The notes under the pieces: model-generated | Told to the model about the DNA's origin: nothing | Seen by the model: the letters and a program-made list of their open reading frames with translations, nothing else | Databases searched by the model: none | Translations under genes and position numbers: made by a program | Source: JBBTTE01 sp038064375 | GTDB taxonomy: Bacteria; Patescibacteriota; Saccharimonadia; Saccharimonadales; UBA4665 | DNA: 9,009 bases | Assembly: GCA_038064375.1 (NCBI GenBank) | Contig: JBBTTF010000003.1 | Coordinates: 1-9,009, forward strand | Direction of reading: 5' to 3' | In this document: positions 7,300 to 9,009 of the stretch, in pieces | Layout: each line of letters starts with the position of its first letter | How positions within the stretch are numbered: position 1 is the stretch's first letter

Positions 7300-8108
7300 A
7301 AGAAGATAACTGTTGAGGTAATGATGCCGGCTAGAGCTGCCATAGCTAATACCGAACCTAGGGTGCGGAAGATCGCATACTTGGCAAGCGGGTTACGGCC
7401 AACGGAGATAATGCTGCCGTAGATGGCCGCGTATATCAGCGTAACTAGCGTCGCTAAACCAATCAGCGCCACAATCAGCGCCACAACAACTCGAATTGTC
7501 GAGATCGTGCGACCCGTCAGAGAACGAGCCAACTTCTGTAGACTGTTAAGATTTGCATCACTAGCGGCAATGTTGCCCGTTCCGACCGCAATCGTCAGGC
7601 TGACGTAACCGACTGATACCTTGGTTTTTTTGCCATCTTTGTCGGTCACTTCTCTTGTGGTGGCCCCATCAGATTTGTCGTCAAAGGAGGTCTTGGCTAA
7701 GCCGATAATGTGGGCGCCTGGGTTAGACTTCATGCCGATACCAGTAAAAGGCGAGACCGCTATCTGATCACCCACCTTGATGTTGCCGTTGAGGGTGCTG
7801 ACTAGGGTGCTGACATTGCCGCTAGTAGCGACTTGGACGAGTCCCTCGGTTGCATCGACCGCTAGCAATGAGTCGTCACTAGCGACAGCTACTCCTAGCA
7901 AACGCTTTCCATCCTTGGTGCTGGCAGCTACGACGTAGTCTGATTTTTTCTGGTCAAGACCAACAATACTGCCGTTCACGATGCTGCTCGATGAGTGGTA
8001 GGAATGCGAGATGTTTGCTGACGAGGCACTGGCGGTGGATAGATCAACAACAGCAATCACAGTGATAATTCCGGCTACAAATAGTCTCAAGTGGCGTTGT
8101 TTACGCAT
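7287..8108 (-). CDS. Exported protein with G2/IMC-like beta domain and C-terminal two-helix membrane hairpin
   Basis: The product is 273 residues. Residues 1-29 form a signal peptide (basic MRKQRHLR, hydrophobic core FVAGIITVIAVV, then STASASSA with an AxA-type cleavage site). Residues 45-142 look beta-rich: NGSIVGL, LLAVDATEG, NGNIKVGDQIAVSP, GIGMKS, IIGLAKTSF. That order resembles the NGPIKxGD...GxAMKA...VIGKALE phrase of G2/IMC-type domains on phage and bacterial fibre proteins; this is by memory, not a search. Residues 145-163 are a charged linker (DKSDGATTREVTDKDGKKTK). Two helices (about 205-231 and 246-272) are joined by GRNPLAK. I chose the ATG at 8106-8108 because it starts a proper signal peptide and because the -10 box lies just upstream. 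Longer forms from 8132 or 8231 would read through that promoter. It is oriented with the giant gene 248 bp downstream, so a shared envelope role is likely. Precise function unknown. Confidence 0.85.
   Translation of the reverse strand: MRKQRHLRLFVAGIITVIAVVDLSTASASSANISHSYHSSSSIVNGSIVGLDQKKSDYVVAASTKDGKRLLGVAVASDDSLLAVDATEGLVQVATSGNVSTLVSTLNGNIKVGDQIAVSPFTGIGMKSNPGAHIIGLAKTSFDDKSDGATTREVTDKDGKKTKVSVGYVSLTIAVGTGNIAASDANLNSLQKLARSLTGRTISTIRVVVALIVALIGLATLVTLIYAAIYGSIISVGRNPLAKYAIFRTLGSVLAMAALAGIITSTVIFFLLR
7290..7496 (-). other. C-terminal transmembrane helical hairpin with GRNP loop (c-subunit-like)
   Basis: Residues 205-273 consist of a hydrophobic helix (VVVALIVALIGLATLVTLIY), a short polar loop with GRNPLAK at 237-243, and a second helix (VLAMAALAGIITSTVIFFLL) ending almost at the C-terminus. 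The layout and loop recall the ATP synthase c subunit, whose loop is ARQP or ARNP. In E. coli c the ion-binding Asp61 is 20 residues after loop Arg41; here that position (R238 + 20) is A258. The GxGxGxG helix-packing motif of c subunits is also absent. It could be a degenerate relative or a convergent membrane hairpin. Confidence 0.6.
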
Positions 8109-8118
8109 GTTGTTTATG

Positions 8119-8127
8119 ATTATAGCA
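8119..8127 (-). promoter_or_regulatory. Extended -10 promoter of the 273-residue gene (near-leaderless)
   Basis: The minus strand reads TGCTATAAT, a perfect TGnTATAAT extended -10 box. The -35 region (around 8142-8147) is poor, as is usual for extended -10 promoters. Only 10 bases separate the box from the ATG at 8106-8108, so transcription should start about 3-5 bases before the start codon. No Shine-Dalgarno could fit, which implies leaderless translation. Confidence 0.6.
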
Positions 8128-8364
8128 ATCATCGCCTCTGTAAACCATCCCTTTATCCAAAAGTCCAATATGTCCAATTTCAGATCACAGCAACCAAAAT
8201 GCCTTAAGCTTTGTGACCAATATGTGTTCAAAGTCTAGGTTTGCATTATCTACAATGTGCTGACAGATATAAATGGCTATTCTTGTTGTTGGAAACACAT
8301 CGAATATACACGCTAACTGAACCAAAATTTCCCATTTCTCTGCCAAAAACTTGCGTAGCAGGAA

Positions 8365-8370
8365 TATAAT
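8365..8370 (+). promoter_or_regulatory. -10 box of the 176-residue gene
   Basis: A perfect TATAAT lies 23 bp upstream of the ATG at 8394. The best -35 candidate is CTGCCA at 8340-8345 (4 of 6) with a long 19-bp spacer, so the promoter is only partly convincing. Predicted transcription start is near 8377, leaving a leader of about 17 nt that begins just ahead of the ribosome binding site. Confidence 0.4.
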
Positions 8371-8379
8371 GGTGGCTGT

Positions 8380-8384
8380 AAGGA
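8380..8384 (+). promoter_or_regulatory. Ribosome binding site of the 176-residue gene
   Basis: AAGGA lies 9 bases before the ATG at 8394-8396, a good spacing. It is the only convincing Shine-Dalgarno in the window and supports this start over an overlapping out-of-frame ATG at 8384. Confidence 0.6.
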
Positions 8385-8393
8385 TGCAACGAT

Positions 8394-8924
8394 ATGGTGC
8401 ATGTAGAAAACACTCACTGGAACGATGCCGAGCATAGCCCGTTCCTAGCACCATATGCCGCGCTAATTGTCGTTAACGATATAACTGGTGCTGATCTTAA
8501 TGAGACCGAGCAGCGCATTGTCGCCACTAGCCTGACAAGGGACCTAGAAACCCACATTGCTGAGGCGGAGGTCGACTTCCAGCCTGAGAGCGGGTTTATC
8601 ATGATTGGGGCCAAGATTGAGGGCGAAGATACCGCTGCTGCACTGGATGTTCTATCTCACGATCTGCTTGAGGCCATCAGAGAGGCCGGACACGACCCTG
8701 AGACCATAGAGTTGGTTGCAGCACACATAGCGTACGAACCAGAGCTTGTAGAGGCTCAAAAGCAGGCTTCTGAAGGTGCAGTACTGATCGATGATATGCG
8801 ATTCATGAGAGGTCCTAACGACCCCATACCACTTTTCGAACTAAACGAATTGGGCGAACAAGCGTCAACTACGGCACCAGAAGTCTTCTACAAAGCTCGC
8901 GATCAAGTTGTCGGACTGCTATAG
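8394..8924 (+). CDS. Hypothetical acidic soluble alpha/beta protein
   Basis: The product is 176 residues; I do not recognise the family. There is no signal peptide, membrane segment or metal-binding Cys/His cluster. Predicted by eye, the order is strand 21-28 (YAALIVVN), helix 36-58 (NETEQRIVATSLTRDLETHI), strand 67-75 (GFIMIGAKI), helix 78-97 (EDTAAALDVLSHDLLEAIRE) and strand 103-113 (ETIELVAAHIA). This alternation is compatible with a small ferredoxin-like or ACT-like alpha/beta sandwich. A more extended tail follows, with DDMRFMRGPNDPIPLFEL at 133-150. Acidic residues greatly outnumber basic ones. The start is supported by AAGGA at a 9-base spacing. It is transcribed away from the two surface genes and towards the tRNA, 51 bp before it, so no functional link to the surface genes is implied. 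Confidence 0.8.
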   Translation: MVHVENTHWNDAEHSPFLAPYAALIVVNDITGADLNETEQRIVATSLTRDLETHIAEAEVDFQPESGFIMIGAKIEGEDTAAALDVLSHDLLEAIREAGHDPETIELVAAHIAYEPELVEAQKQASEGAVLIDDMRFMRGPNDPIPLFELNELGEQASTTAPEVFYKARDQVVGLL

Positions 8925-8928
8925 ACCC

Positions 8929-8957
8929 TTGAGTTTTACCCGTTTTTCAGATAGAAT
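8929..8957 (+). promoter_or_regulatory. Promoter of the tRNA gene
   Basis: TTGAGT (8929-8934) and TAGAAT (8952-8957) are separated by exactly 17 bp, matching 4 of 6 and 5 of 6 consensus bases. Transcription would start near 8964, about 12 bases before the mature tRNA 5' end. The -35 begins 5 bases after the stop codon of the preceding gene, and no terminator hairpin is visible between them. Confidence 0.65.
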
Positions 8958-8975
8958 ACATCGGTAGTTTGGCAT

Positions 8976-9009
8976 GGGGACATAGCTCAGTTGGCTAGAG
9001 CACCTGCTT
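8976..9009 (+). tRNA. tRNA, probably tRNA-Ala (5' part only, cut by window edge)
   Basis: Visible parts are the acceptor strand GGGGACA (8976-8982), TA, D-stem GCTC (8985-8988), D-loop AGTTGGCTA, D-stem GAGC (8998-9001), A, anticodon 5' strand CCTGC (9003-9007) and TT. The window ends immediately before the anticodon. The GGGG acceptor with CCTGC-TT matches bacterial tRNA-Ala, usually with anticodon TGC. Identity is inferred since the anticodon is not seen. Confidence 0.85.

Larger units (their letters stand above)
8109..8393. other. Divergent intergenic region
   Basis: This AT-rich stretch separates the minus-strand exported-protein gene from the plus-strand 176-residue gene. It holds the extended -10 box of the former (8119-8127) and the TATAAT box and ribosome binding site of the latter (8365-8384). 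Between about 8150 and 8340 I see no convincing gene, RNA or long inverted repeat. The reading frames that cross it run into the flanking genes and look spurious. Confidence 0.6.

Noticed and set aside
8109..8231. N-terminal extension of the exported protein to an ATG at 8231 (41 extra residues)
   Set aside because: The extension would put non-signal sequence before a proper signal peptide and would include the extended -10 box. The shorter start at 8108 explains both.
8011..8238. Plus-strand 75-codon reading frame
   Set aside because: It is mostly antisense to the exported-protein gene and its signal peptide, with no start signal.
8185..8454. Minus-strand 89-codon reading frame across the divergent intergenic region
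   Set aside because: It starts inside the well-supported plus-strand gene, has no ribosome binding site, has Cys/Ile-rich unstructured composition, and would cover both promoters.
8414..8614. Minus-strand 66-codon reading frame
   Set aside because: It is antisense to the 176-residue gene, without its own signals.

Overview
The window most resembles a genome of the Candidate Phyla Radiation (Patescibacteria), with Candidatus Saccharibacteria the best guess. The reasons are a giant, low-complexity, tail-fibre-like surface protein, a small surface protein in the style of that group beside it, the standard genetic code (no in-frame TGA in the long reading frames), weak or absent Shine-Dalgarno sites and compact spacing. 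No ribosomal or other phylogenetic marker is present apart from part of a tRNA, so the assignment is an inference from style.

Layout. Positions 7038 down to 1 (minus strand) are one uninterrupted reading frame of at least 2346 codons that runs off the left edge. I checked it codon by codon outside one duplicated segment, which I checked by identity. It encodes an N-terminal membrane anchor followed by modules rich in Gly, Thr, Ser, Asn and Val. About five super-repeats of roughly 390-480 residues are built from a 116-residue NGGTG block, a 90-residue block with a TDGGRTF core, Cys-pair motifs and IAKF/DDGSFVGV motifs. Within it lies an exact 732-bp in-frame direct duplication (2499-3230 and 3747-4478). 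The many plus-strand reading frames across 1-7084 are antisense shadows of this gene.

Positions 7039-7286 are regulatory: a plausible promoter for the giant gene, two phased A-tracts, two 20-bp direct repeats exactly 32 bp apart, and small hairpins. Positions 7287-8108 (minus) encode a 273-residue protein with a signal peptide, an extracytoplasmic beta-rich domain and a C-terminal two-helix membrane hairpin whose GRNP loop recalls the ATP synthase c subunit. An extended -10 box 10 bp from its start suggests a nearly leaderless mRNA.

Positions 8109-8393 are a divergent intergenic region. Positions 8394-8924 (plus) encode an acidic soluble protein of 176 residues that I do not recognise. A good sigma-70-type promoter then leads into a tRNA gene, probably tRNA-Ala, cut by the right edge just before its anticodon.

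The two minus-strand genes look like an envelope pair: a membrane-held exported protein upstream and a giant membrane-anchored fibrous protein downstream, probably used in attachment or as a surface layer. Their repeat content and exact duplication suggest active recombination.
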